Assembly: GCA_016714015.1 (NCBI GenBank)
Contig: JADJNZ010000001.1
Span: 868,001-932,000, forward strand
Length of the DNA stretch: 64,000 nucleotides
Reading direction: 5' to 3'
Source: Gemmatimonadota bacterium
GTDB lineage: Bacteria > Gemmatimonadota > Gemmatimonadetes > Gemmatimonadales > Gemmatimonadaceae
The translations under genes and the position numbers were made by a program. Under the pieces are notes generated by a model that was not told the DNA's origin, did not search any database, and saw only the letters and a list, made by a program, of their open reading frames with translations. How positions within the stretch are numbered: the first letter of the stretch is position 1; each line of letters opens with the position of its first letter. Shown here one piece after another: positions 44,927 to 56,284 of the stretch.

Positions 44927-44955
44927 TTGCATTCCCCGCCAACATGTCGTAAGTC
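44927..44955 (+). promoter_or_regulatory. predicted lon promoter
   Basis: TTGCAT, 17 bases, TAAGTC. A transcript from here would have a leader of about 60 bases containing a 12-codon ORF. No CIRCE element or clear heat-shock sigma box was seen. Confidence 0.5.
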
Positions 44956-44988
44956 AGGGCGGAACGACCCTTGCTCCTTGGGGGGACC

Positions 44989-45023
44989 ATGACCTCCCTG
45001 ACGACCCGATCGGATCCCACACG

Positions 45024-45027
<4 letters not shown>
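44989..45027 (+). CDS. 12-codon leader ORF overlapping the lon start
   Basis: ATG at 44989 preceded by a G-rich TTGGGGGGACC, encoding MTSLTTRSDPTR. Its TGA overlaps the lon ATG (ATGA). The lon ATG itself has no ribosome binding site, so ribosomes finishing this peptide could restart on lon. Not recognised in any family. Confidence 0.4.
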
Positions 45028-47586
<2,559 letters not shown>

Positions 47587-47592
47587 TATCAT

Positions 47593-47629
47593 CATCGGGG
47601 TCGGCGGACGTGATTGGCCGGCCCCGATG
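47593..47629. terminator. hairpin after lon
   Basis: Two 13-nt arms (47593-47605 and 47617-47629) pair with one G-U type mismatch around an 11-nt loop, seven bases after the lon stop. The following bases (ACCTTTC) are only weakly T-rich. Confidence 0.45.
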
Positions 47630-47649
47630 ACCTTTCACCCCTCCCTCCC

Positions 47650-48441
47650 GTGACCCGTCGGACCCTCTCGCTCCGCATCTTCGCTGCGGCCGCCCTCGCG
47701 CCCGCGCTCGCCGCCCAGGGCGATCGCGTGACCGTGCAGGTGACCGACGTGCGCGGCAACGCCATCCCCTTCGCCTACGTCCAGATCAACAATGGCGCGA
47801 GCCGCGTCGCGGACGACTCCGGACGGGTCGCATTCAACCTCAAGCCGGCGGACTCGCTCAACGTCACGGCGCGGCGGATCGGCTTCCAGCCGTTCGTCGG
47901 CTGGGCGAAGCGACCGGAGGGAAAGGAATACTTCCTCGCCGACCTCGTGCCCATGCCGAGGGCGCTCGACCCGGTGACGATCAGCGGGCGACGGGACACG
48001 CCGCTCGCCCGCACAGGCTTCTATGACCGCGTGGAGCGGATCCAGAAGGGCGCCTACGCGGCGCGGATGATCACACCGGAGGAACTCGAGTTCCGCAACC
48101 CGTTGCGCCTCTCGCAGGTGCTCGCGGGGGACAGCTACGTGAAGGTGACCCCGAACAATGGCAAGCAGGTGCTGATGGGGCGCGGGATCATGTGCGCGAT
48201 GACCGTGCTCGTGGATGGCCAGCGCCTGATGGGCACCTACGAAGAGGCGGTCGGCAATCCGAACCCGCCGCCGATGAGTTCGCTCGCGGCGATCGACGAC
48301 GTCATCAGTGCGCAGTCGATCGCGGCGATCGAGATCTACGGGAGCATCGCGGCGGTCCCGGTGGAGTTGCAACGCGTCGCGGGGTCACGCATCGCACAGG
48401 GGTGCGGGTTGATCGCGATCTGGACGGGCAGCCGTCGCTGA
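47650..48441 (+). CDS. secreted carboxypeptidase-regulatory-like/plug-like protein
   Basis: A 263-aa exported protein: signal peptide (TRRTLSLRIFAAAALAPALAAQ), an N-terminal beta-sandwich like the regulatory domain found on TonB-dependent receptors (VTVQVTDVRGNAIPFAYVQI), then a segment like a receptor plug (MCAMTVLVDGQRL, IAAIEIYGSIAAVPVEL). There is no beta-barrel, so it is not a receptor itself. The string DTPLARTGFYDRVER recurs almost unchanged in the gene at 61971-62842, defining a paralogue family. GTG at 47650 puts the signal peptide at the N-terminus. Function unknown. Confidence 0.75.
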   Translation: MTRRTLSLRIFAAAALAPALAAQGDRVTVQVTDVRGNAIPFAYVQINNGASRVADDSGRVAFNLKPADSLNVTARRIGFQPFVGWAKRPEGKEYFLADLVPMPRALDPVTISGRRDTPLARTGFYDRVERIQKGAYAARMITPEELEFRNPLRLSQVLAGDSYVKVTPNNGKQVLMGRGIMCAMTVLVDGQRLMGTYEEAVGNPNPPPMSSLAAIDDVISAQSIAAIEIYGSIAAVPVELQRVAGSRIAQGCGLIAIWTGSRR

Positions 48442-48479
48442 ACGGCGCCCCGACCGCGCGGCGGCGCGGTCACGAATGC

Positions 48480-48523
48480 ATGCACGAAGGGCCCCGGGCA
48501 TCCGCCCGGGGCCCTTCGTGCAT
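48480..48523. terminator. bidirectional hairpin terminator
   Basis: A perfect 20-bp stem (48480-48499 with 48504-48523) with an ATCC loop lies between two convergent genes. It lacks T-runs but its position and strength suggest termination of both. Confidence 0.65.
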
Positions 48524-48552
48524 GGCAGAACTCGTCGGCGACCTACCCTCGA

Positions 48553-50538
48553 TCAGGGCGCGGTGCCGGTCGCCGAAAAGAGAGAGGTGGCGAACGACCC
48601 CTCGTTCAAGCCAGCGCGCAGCTGGTTGGCGCCGAGGACGAGCGTCCACGGAGTCGAGGTGCGGCCGGTCGCATCGGTCGTGGTCTGCGCGATCCGGGTG
48701 GCGATCCCGCTGCTGATGCGATGCCACGTGACCGCCGCGCCCGCGACCGGATTGCCCCAGCGGTCATGGACGATGACCGTCGGATCGACCGGCGCGACCT
48801 GCCCCGCGACGCCGGTCTGTTCGTTCCCGGCGCTCGGCACGATCGCGTACGAGAGCCCCGCCGTCACCGTGAACGGCGAGCTCGCGAACGCCGACGTGAG
48901 CGGGAGGAAGTCCGCGGTCGCGAGGAGCGTGAAGTCGCCGACCTGCGTGCTCGGCAGCGCAGGGAAACTCGACACACCCTGCACCGCCTTCACGCGCACC
49001 TGCGTCACACCACCGAGGAAGGAACCTTCGCTGGGTCGAACGCTGACCTCGGCATTCGAGGCGAAGACACGTTCGCCGTTCTTGTCCACGACGGTCACGG
49101 CGGCCGGGAAGCCGATGCCCGCACGGACGGTCGAAGGCGGCTGCAGCGAGAACATCAGCCCGGCGGGCGGATTCGCGACGGCGTCGAAGGTGAACGAGGC
49201 GGGCGAGAAGACGACACCTTCGAGCGCGTCGCCGCCGAGCGTCGGGGTCGCGACGACCTGATTCGCTCCCACCGCGCCGAGCGTCCAGCAGATGCCCGCG
49301 CCACCATTGGGACCGGTGGTGGTCGGTGCGGTCGTGCCGAACGCGCCGCAGCTTCCGGTGTTCGCGGCGACACTGCCGCCGCCCTGGGTGACGTTCCAGT
49401 TCACCGGGACGCCGATGAACGGCGTGCCCTGACGGGTGCGCACGGTGATGCTCGGCCGGCACTCATCGCGGAGCGGCGAACCCTGCGCGCCTTCGATGGG
49501 CGAGGCGCAGGCCCCCATGAGGTTGAGCGTCTCGCTCAACAGCGCAGACTGGCCGAGGCCCATGCGGGTGAACTCGGTCACGGTGCCGCCGACGCCACCG
49601 CCGAACTCAAGCACTGGATCGACCGGCGCGAAGGGGCTGAACTCGGTGACGGTGCCACCGACGCCGCCGCCGAACTCCTGCTGGAAGGCATGCGCCTTCG
49701 ACGGCATGAGCAGGTCGACGACGCGTCCCCAACCCGAGGGCGCGGGCGCCTCGCCGGTCTGGACCGGGCAGCTGATGAAGTTCGCCGGCGCGGGCGGGGT
49801 GATCTCGAAGCCCGCCGTCGCCTGATGTCCCAGCCGGAGCCGGGCCCGGACCTCGGGCGGGATGACACCGCTGGCGCAGACCGCGACGACGACCGGCTGC
49901 GCAAGCGGCGCGTCGGTCTCCGACGTCTTCGTGATGCGGATGTAGCCAGGGTACTGGTCGAGCTTGGTCGACAGCGGACCTTCGCCCGCCGGAAAGGTAT
50001 TCGGGATCACCTCGATCGAGACGAGCGTCGGCTCGCTGACCGGGTTCGCCGGGAACGCGATGCCGGCCGTCCCTTCGACGTTCGTGATGACCTGGGGCTG
50101 GTCGGACGGAAGGATGAAGAAGCTGTTCGGCTCGACGACATCAACGTCGATGCCCGCGTAGCAGAGGACGGCGTTGGTGAATGCCTTGAGCTGCGCCTCG
50201 GTGCCGGCGAGCCGGCCCTGATTCCACTTCTTCAGGGTGAACGCGACGATCTCGGCGGCCTCCTCCTGCGCCTCCTCGATGTCGTTCTTCCGCACTTCCT
50301 TGTCGAGCTCCTTCAGCTTGCCCTTGACCGAGTTGATGTTCGGTGAGGAGCGAGCGGTGAAGATCACGGCCGCGAGCTGGTTGAGCTGCGCCAGCGTCGT
50401 GCAGGTGCCGGGGACGACCGAGGCGGACTGCTTGGTCACCCGAAGGGCCGCGTCGCCGGTGGCCGTCGGCGCCTCGCCGCAGGACGCCAGCACGAGCGCG
50501 AAAGTGAAGACAGCGAGGTAGCGGGCGAACCTGAGCAT
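48553..50538 (-). CDS. Ig-like domain lipoprotein
   Basis: A 661-aa surface or periplasmic lipoprotein. The signal ends in a good lipobox (FALVLASC). A helical N-terminal part (KGKLKELDKEVRKNDIEEAQ) is followed by several Big/Ig-like beta domains with repeats of the style VNWNVTQGGGSVAANTGSC, and PVAGAAVTWHRISSG near the end. A 23-residue unit containing EFGGGVGGTVTEF occurs twice in tandem. Such proteins are common, poorly defined extracellular adhesion or matrix-like proteins in this type of organism. Its end faces a strong hairpin. The 203 bp upstream hold no gene; I see no clear promoter there. Confidence 0.75.
   Translation of the reverse strand: MLRFARYLAVFTFALVLASCGEAPTATGDAALRVTKQSASVVPGTCTTLAQLNQLAAVIFTARSSPNINSVKGKLKELDKEVRKNDIEEAQEEAAEIVAFTLKKWNQGRLAGTEAQLKAFTNAVLCYAGIDVDVVEPNSFFILPSDQPQVITNVEGTAGIAFPANPVSEPTLVSIEVIPNTFPAGEGPLSTKLDQYPGYIRITKTSETDAPLAQPVVVAVCASGVIPPEVRARLRLGHQATAGFEITPPAPANFISCPVQTGEAPAPSGWGRVVDLLMPSKAHAFQQEFGGGVGGTVTEFSPFAPVDPVLEFGGGVGGTVTEFTRMGLGQSALLSETLNLMGACASPIEGAQGSPLRDECRPSITVRTRQGTPFIGVPVNWNVTQGGGSVAANTGSCGAFGTTAPTTTGPNGGAGICWTLGAVGANQVVATPTLGGDALEGVVFSPASFTFDAVANPPAGLMFSLQPPSTVRAGIGFPAAVTVVDKNGERVFASNAEVSVRPSEGSFLGGVTQVRVKAVQGVSSFPALPSTQVGDFTLLATADFLPLTSAFASSPFTVTAGLSYAIVPSAGNEQTGVAGQVAPVDPTVIVHDRWGNPVAGAAVTWHRISSGIATRIAQTTTDATGRTSTPWTLVLGANQLRAGLNEGSFATSLFSATGTAP
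49570..49677. repeat. 69-nt tandem unit in the Ig-like lipoprotein gene
   Basis: Two near-identical 39-nt stretches (49570-49608 and 49639-49677), 69 nt apart, encode EFGGGVGGTVTEF twice. In-frame duplication of 23 codons. Confidence 0.7.
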
Positions 50539-50741
50539 GCGGGACTCCGAGTGGGGTGGCGCACCGTCAGCTTGCGCCGTCCTGAACGGAACGGCGGGAG
50601 GCCGGGGTGGGACTGCGTCAGAAAGTGACAGCGCAAGACGGATGCCGCAAGCGAGCCTGCTGAACGGCGGCTGCGGACGCGGTATTTCGGGCTGTATTCG
50701 GATTTCAGGCGGGGTCGGGCCGCCTCAGTGTTGCGACCGTC

Positions 50742-53555
50742 CTACGGTCCAGCACCGACCAGCGAGCGCCAGCGCGGGTCGGACTCCAGAGGCCGGAACC
50801 ACCAGGTGGGCTTGGTCCGCATGTCCTCCTTCCGAGACGCCGGGCTCACGGCGATGTAGTCGCCGAGGCGTCGATACACATCGTCACGGTCGTCGAGGAT
50901 GACCGATGCGAAGGCCGAGAACATCTTTAGCTCGCCGGTGGGATCGATGATCGCGTCGCCCTCGGCACGCTCGAGTACCCGGCGCGCGCTGTCAGCGAGC
51001 CCCGCCGCCGCCGCCGGCATCCGGCTCGCGCGCGCCAGGACCGCGGCGGCGAAGATCTGCCCTACGCGTCGACCGATGACCGAGTCGCGTGGCGGATACG
51101 CCGCCTGCAAGGAATCGGCGAGCCGCCACGCCCGGGCGATATCGTAGACGGGGAGGTCCGGGATGGACTGCAGGTAGAGGCGGCACCGCACCGCGCGCAC
51201 GTTCCCCGGATAGCGCCGCTCGAGGTCCGCGCAGGCGTCGTCGGCCTGCTTGAAGCTCCCGTTGTCGTAGGCGGCATTCACGAGCCGCCCGCGCGTGAGG
51301 ATCCCATTCGCCTGGAACTCGTCGGCGGCGAGCGACATCTGCGCCGCAGTCGTGACCTCGCTGAGCGGCGACGCGGGGTCGGAGTAGTAGGCGGCCGACA
51401 GGGAGGCCCACGCACCAGCCTGGGCCCGGTTGATCGTCGTCGATTTCCGGAGATCGTCGATTGCCTTCTGCAGTTCGGCCGGCTTGTCCTGCTCCTCCGG
51501 AACACCCTGAAGGAACGAGAACACGCGCGTCGTGCCGCGCGCCTCGAGCGCGTCGGCGTCCTCGGCGTTGAGCGCGAGCGCGCGATCAGCATGCGTGATG
51601 CTCAGCGCGACCCACGGCTTGATGAGGAGGGTATTTCGCCCGAAGGTGCGTGACCGGGCGTAGGCGAGCGACGCCCGACGAACGATGGGCTCCCCCCAGC
51701 GCGGATCCTCCTTCTCCGCCGCGGCGAAGGCGGAATCGGCGCGATCGAAGAACGTGACGGCGGCCTCCGCGTCCCCGGCACCGAGGGCCGCGGCCGCGCG
51801 ACGCTGCAGGGCGAGTCCGTCCTGCACGGCGAGCCAGGCGACGTTGCTGGAGGTCGCGGCCTGCTGCGCGTTGACCTGGATCTCCGCACCAAGGGCCTCG
51901 CGGATGAGGTCACCAACGCGGTGCGCGATGGAGTCCTGGACCTGCAACAGGCTGTCACGGGCGACCGGGATCGACCCGTCTCCGACCGAGCGCCCGTTCC
52001 GATTCTCGAGTCGGTAGCTGATGAGGACGTTCTTCCCCTCCGGGCGCAGCGAACCGCGCACGAGGAAGCCGACCCGTAGCGCGTCGACGATGCTGTCCGT
52101 GCTCGTCATGTTGCGCACGGATTCGGCGCCGTCCTTCGAGATCGTGGTGAGCTGACTCACGCGCGAGAGCGAACGGATCAGGCCTTCGGTGATGCCGTTC
52201 GCAGCCGGCCGCAGCGACGAGTCGGCGCTCGCGTCGTCGAAATAGAGGACCGCCACGCGTCGCAGGCTGCGGTCGACCTCGCCCGCCGCCTTGGGCTGCT
52301 GCATCGCGAAGTAGGTCGCAGCGCTCCCCAGCGCGACGACGAGCCCCGCGACAAGGAGCGTCGCCGGCCGCTTCCACCACGGCGGGAGCTCGACCAGCTC
52401 GCCCATCTCGTCGATCTTGAACACCGGCTGACCCGCGAGCGTGGGGCGCGGCATCATCTGCGAGCCGCGCACCGGGGTCATCATCGACGGGCGCGACATC
52501 ATTTGCGAACTGCGCCCGGCGGAGGTCGGGCGCATGGCGCGACGCCCGCCGGAGGAGCGCCCGGTGTCGCCGAGCATCTCGGCGAAGGCCTGCGCCGTCT
52601 TCGGCCGGTCCACCGGCGCCTTGGCCAGCGCGTGGAAGATCGCCTCCTCCACCTCCATCGGCACCGTGTTCCGCACCACGCGCACGCTCGGCACCTGTTC
52701 CATCAGGTGCTTCGCCATGATGGCCATGGCGTTGGCGCCGGTGAACGGCGGCTCGCCGGCGAGCATCTCGTAGAGCATGCAGCCGAGCGAGTAGATGTCG
52801 GCGGTCGGCCCGACCTGGTCCCCCGTCGACTGCTCGGGCGCCATGTACACCGGCGTGCCCACGGCCATGCCGGTCTGGGTCAGCTTCTGCCCGGAGGCGT
52901 CGTTCGCCGCGCGCGCGATCCCGAAGTCGGCGACGAGCGAGTGCTCGCCCGAGAGGAGGATGTTCTCGGGCTTGATGTCGCGGTGGACGATTCCCTGCTC
53001 GTGCGCATAGTGGAGCGCACTGCAGACCTCGAGGGTGATGCGGAGCGCGTCCTCGACGGGGAGCATCCCTTCGCGGTCGAGCCGGTCGCGGAGCGCCTCG
53101 CCCCGCACGAAGGGCATCACGTAGTAGAGCAGCCCGTCGGCGTCGCCGGAGTCGTAGAGTCCGAGGATGTGCGGATGCTGCAGCTTGGCGGCGAGGCGGA
53201 TCTCGCGCTCGAAGCGGTCGGCGCCGATCGACGCCGAGAGCTCGGGATGCAGCACCTTGATCGCGACCTCGCGATCGTGCTTGATGTCCCGCGCGAGGTA
53301 GACGGTCGCCATGCCGCCCTTGCCGAGCTCGCGCTCGATGGCGTAGCGGTCGCCGATGGCGGCGCGGAGGCGCAGGAATACCTCGGACGCGTCCTCGATC
53401 TGGTCGATCGGCGTGCCCTTGAACTCCTCGGTGAAATTGCGGCCGCACCGCGCGCAGAACGCGGCATCGTCCTCACGAGGTGCCCCACAATTCGGGCAGA
53501 AGCTGGGCAGTGCCGGATCCCCCAATGCGCGGTGGCGGACGCCGAAGGCGCCCAT
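50742..53555 (-). CDS. zinc-ribbon Ser/Thr kinase with transmembrane segment and TPR-like tail
   Basis: A 937-aa kinase. An N-terminal zinc ribbon (CPNCGAPREDDAAFCARCG) precedes the kinase domain: GKGGMATVYLA, VAIKVLHPE, HRDIKPEN, DFGIA, GTPVYMAPEQ. A methionine/serine/arginine-rich linker leads to one membrane helix (LLVAGLVVALGSAATYFAM), then an outside TolB-N/FlgO-like domain (VAVLYFDDASADSSLRPAANG) and helical repeats resembling TPR. The layout is typical of one-component sensory kinases in Gemmatimonadota and Acidobacteriota. I chose the ATG at 53555 over a TTG 12 codons upstream. Confidence 0.9.
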   Translation of the reverse strand: MGAFGVRHRALGDPALPSFCPNCGAPREDDAAFCARCGRNFTEEFKGTPIDQIEDASEVFLRLRAAIGDRYAIERELGKGGMATVYLARDIKHDREVAIKVLHPELSASIGADRFEREIRLAAKLQHPHILGLYDSGDADGLLYYVMPFVRGEALRDRLDREGMLPVEDALRITLEVCSALHYAHEQGIVHRDIKPENILLSGEHSLVADFGIARAANDASGQKLTQTGMAVGTPVYMAPEQSTGDQVGPTADIYSLGCMLYEMLAGEPPFTGANAMAIMAKHLMEQVPSVRVVRNTVPMEVEEAIFHALAKAPVDRPKTAQAFAEMLGDTGRSSGGRRAMRPTSAGRSSQMMSRPSMMTPVRGSQMMPRPTLAGQPVFKIDEMGELVELPPWWKRPATLLVAGLVVALGSAATYFAMQQPKAAGEVDRSLRRVAVLYFDDASADSSLRPAANGITEGLIRSLSRVSQLTTISKDGAESVRNMTSTDSIVDALRVGFLVRGSLRPEGKNVLISYRLENRNGRSVGDGSIPVARDSLLQVQDSIAHRVGDLIREALGAEIQVNAQQAATSSNVAWLAVQDGLALQRRAAAALGAGDAEAAVTFFDRADSAFAAAEKEDPRWGEPIVRRASLAYARSRTFGRNTLLIKPWVALSITHADRALALNAEDADALEARGTTRVFSFLQGVPEEQDKPAELQKAIDDLRKSTTINRAQAGAWASLSAAYYSDPASPLSEVTTAAQMSLAADEFQANGILTRGRLVNAAYDNGSFKQADDACADLERRYPGNVRAVRCRLYLQSIPDLPVYDIARAWRLADSLQAAYPPRDSVIGRRVGQIFAAAVLARASRMPAAAAGLADSARRVLERAEGDAIIDPTGELKMFSAFASVILDDRDDVYRRLGDYIAVSPASRKEDMRTKPTWWFRPLESDPRWRSLVGAGP

Positions 53556-53614
53556 CGCGACAAAGTTGAGGGACGGCGGGGTCCGCGGCAACCCGCGGAC
53601 CCCGTGCGCTCACA

Positions 53615-55801
53615 TCATCTCAGGACTCGGCGGAGTCGGCCCGAGGGGTCGATCGCGTACTTGGGCTGGATCGGCTCGGCGAGCTGGATCTCCGCCTGGG
53701 CGATCGGGACGTCCCCCTCCATCCGCAGCATCGCCATGAGCGTCGGGGGGGGCACCGTGTAGGTGTCGGCCGCGAGCACGTTGACCGAATAGCCGAGGTC
53801 GGCGATCCCCTGGATGGTGATGCGGGAGAGCGGGTTGGACGCACCTGCATAGCCGGTCATCAGCTCGGTGCGGAAGGTGCTCTCCTTCCAATGCGAGTTG
53901 ATGGTCCCCTGGCCACAGCTGGTCCCGGGGGCGAGGTCGAGGCAGTTCTCGGCCGGCACGGCGCCGGCACAGACCGACCCGCCACCGACGTCGACACAGG
54001 CTTGCGCGGCCAGTGCACCCGTCACGCGGACGGTCGCGAGGCCCGAGTCCGCCAGAAGGCCACGAGCACGCCAGTTGGTGCCGATGCCGACGATGTGCAG
54101 CATCTCGTGCGTGATGACGTCATTGAGTCGACCGGCGTTCGCGAGATTGATGAGGTCGTCCCGGTCGAACTTCATGATGCCGAGCGCCGCCATGCTCGTG
54201 GTGTTGCGGACAAGGCAGGGACCGGCCGAGCCGAGGACACGCCCGACACCGTCGATGGAGTCCACCGCGGCAAAGATCACGACATCATCGACCGTCTCGT
54301 TGATGGAACCCGTCACGCCGGAGACGCCGCAGTCGGCGACATTGAACGGTTGCGTGGCGCTGGTGAGCGACCGCACCACGATGTCGGGGATGTCGCCGGT
54401 GACCATCGCCATGATGCGGGCCTGCGCGTCGGCGAAGGCCTGCGCGACCGCGCCGGTTGGCGGCGTGCCGGAGAAGCGCACATCGACCGTGTAGGCGGTC
54501 TGGATGAAGGCGGGGAACTGCGCCGAGACGGCGTTGTGCGATGCCGTGAGCGCTTGGGTCCCGCCACGGCGGCCGAGCGTCCACGTGGGCGCATCGACGA
54601 AGCCGCTGGCGTCGGTGTTCACGGTCGGCGCGCCGCCGAGCGTGCCGCCGCCCGACGTGACCGTCCACGTCACCGGCAGACCGGCGAGCGGATTGGCGAA
54701 CGCGTCGGTCACGCGCGCCCGTAATGTCGTGGTGACCGCCGCGCCGGCCAGCGCTGTCTGGTTCGAGCCGGCGACGACGAGCATCGCCGCGGCCGGTCCG
54801 GCCAGGCCGGTCACCGACCAGGTGCGAGCGGTCACGTGCGCGGCCCCCGGGATGGAGACCGAGACGGTGTTGGTCCCGACGGTCGTCCCGATGCGCCAGG
54901 TGCCGACGGTCGTGGTCCCCGCCGCCGAGACCGTTGGCGCGCTCGTGAGCGACCCATTGCCGGCCGTGAGCGTCACGGCCAACGGGATGCCCTGCAAGGC
55001 GTTCCCGCTCGAGTCGCGCACCGCGAAGCTTGGGGCCGGCGCGATGTCCGCGTTGACCGTCGCCGTCGCGGCGGGAGAACTCTCAACGGAGATCGTCGCG
55101 GGCGCGCGCTGGACCGACGCGGTGAATCGCGCGGTGAGACCACCCAGCGAGGCGACGACGGCCTGCTCGCCGGCGGCGATCGTGCCGAGCGTCCAGGCCG
55201 GCGCGGTCGCGATCCCGTTCGCGTCGGTCGCACTCGAGGTCGCACCGCCTGCCAGCGAGCCGCCCCCAGCATCGACCGCCCAGTTCACGGTCGCGCCCAC
55301 GACGTTGTTGTTGAACTGATCCCGGACGCGCACGCGGAGCGGCGCGAAGGTCACGCTGTTCTGCGATCCGAACTGGTCGTCGCCGTCGAGCACCGCGAGC
55401 TGCGTCGCCGCGCCGGCGGCGGCCGGAAGGGTGAAGACCAGGGGCGTGAGTCCCGCGGCGGTGACCGTCACCGTCTGGTCGCCGGCCGTGTTGCCAAGCG
55501 TCCACTGCCCGATCGAGGTCGGCCCCGCAAGCGTCACGCTCGGCGCCCCGGTGAGTGAACCGCCGCCTCCCGTCACGGCGACGCTCACGGAGATGCCGGC
55601 GAGGGCTCGACCGTTGGAGGAGCGCACCTCGAAGGTCGGCGCGCTGGCGACGACCGATCCGACGACCGCGCTCGCGAGCGGGTTCGCGGTCACGGCGACG
55701 ACACTGGCCGGGGTCGGCGCCTCGGTTCCTCCGCCGCCGCACGCGGCGGAGAGGGCGAAGAGGAGGAGCGCAGGAACGCGGAGCGAGGAGAGAGGCGTCA
55801 C
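53615..55801 (-). CDS. zincin metalloprotease lipoprotein with Ig-like repeats
   Basis: A 728-aa exported protein. A lipoprotein-type signal (LLLFALSAACGGGG) is followed by three or four Big/Ig-like repeats of about 95 residues ending in forms of PAWTLGTIAAGEQ. The C-terminal third is a leishmanolysin-like (M8) zincin: VITHEMLHIVGIG supplies HExxH near residue 563, and NSHWKESTFRTELMTGY supplies the likely third histidine. The signal lies at the GTG at 55801. Substrate unknown; probably cell-surface protein turnover. Confidence 0.82.
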   Translation of the reverse strand: MTPLSSLRVPALLLFALSAACGGGGTEAPTPASVVAVTANPLASAVVGSVVASAPTFEVRSSNGRALAGISVSVAVTGGGGSLTGAPSVTLAGPTSIGQWTLGNTAGDQTVTVTAAGLTPLVFTLPAAAGAATQLAVLDGDDQFGSQNSVTFAPLRVRVRDQFNNNVVGATVNWAVDAGGGSLAGGATSSATDANGIATAPAWTLGTIAAGEQAVVASLGGLTARFTASVQRAPATISVESSPAATATVNADIAPAPSFAVRDSSGNALQGIPLAVTLTAGNGSLTSAPTVSAAGTTTVGTWRIGTTVGTNTVSVSIPGAAHVTARTWSVTGLAGPAAAMLVVAGSNQTALAGAAVTTTLRARVTDAFANPLAGLPVTWTVTSGGGTLGGAPTVNTDASGFVDAPTWTLGRRGGTQALTASHNAVSAQFPAFIQTAYTVDVRFSGTPPTGAVAQAFADAQARIMAMVTGDIPDIVVRSLTSATQPFNVADCGVSGVTGSINETVDDVVIFAAVDSIDGVGRVLGSAGPCLVRNTTSMAALGIMKFDRDDLINLANAGRLNDVITHEMLHIVGIGTNWRARGLLADSGLATVRVTGALAAQACVDVGGGSVCAGAVPAENCLDLAPGTSCGQGTINSHWKESTFRTELMTGYAGASNPLSRITIQGIADLGYSVNVLAADTYTVPPPTLMAMLRMEGDVPIAQAEIQLAEPIQPKYAIDPSGRLRRVLR

Positions 55802-55821
55802 GGTGGGTGTGGCGTCGTGGG

Positions 55822-56130
55822 TCAGGGCTTCTTCTTGCCGATCGGCGTCACCTTGCCCGTCGAATCGACGGTGAAGGAGGGCCCGAAGGCCGAGTCGTAA
55901 AGAGGCGGTGTCGTCGGGACAGTGGCCGGGACCTTGGCTGGAGACTTGGCCGGCGCCGGCGCGGGTACCGGGGAAGACGAGTCGAGGGGGGTGGTGGGTA
56001 CGACGGACCCGGGGTCGACGGGCGCGGGTGACGCGGCCGTCGCGTCGGCCGCACCTCCCTTCCCCGACGAGCCACGACCGCATCCGACGGCCAGTACGAG
56101 CACCATCGCGACCCCTCCGAACCCTCGCAT
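55822..56130 (-). CDS. small proline/alanine-rich lipoprotein
   Basis: A 102-aa protein with a hydrophobic leader ending in a cysteine (GVAMVLVLAVGC), a long Pro/Ala/Ser/Thr-rich stretch (about residues 30-75) that would span the periplasm or envelope, and a short C-terminal segment YDSAFGPSFTVDSTGKVTPI. The ATG at 56130 has GAGGTG just upstream; a GTG two codons earlier is an alternative. It is 20 bases upstream of the protease gene on the same strand, so the two are probably co-transcribed. No known domain. Confidence 0.6.
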   Translation of the reverse strand: MRGFGGVAMVLVLAVGCGRGSSGKGGAADATAASPAPVDPGSVVPTTPLDSSSPVPAPAPAKSPAKVPATVPTTPPLYDSAFGPSFTVDSTGKVTPIGKKKP

Positions 56131-56284
56131 CGGCACCTCGACCAGTTGCGCGTTCCAGCGATCCTCGGGGCCTGGACGGCCCGAGCTTCACCGCTCAAGT
56201 ACCCCTCAAAGCTACGTTCGGTGGGCCCCGGGGCTACAGGACCTGCGTCACACCTGTCGTGTGCTGGTCACACCCTCGGCCAGA

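Noticed and set aside
56225..56275. Repeated GGTGTGAC (minus strand) upstream of the small lipoprotein
   Set aside because: Resembles a CRP half-site but no symmetrical site can be built with confidence.
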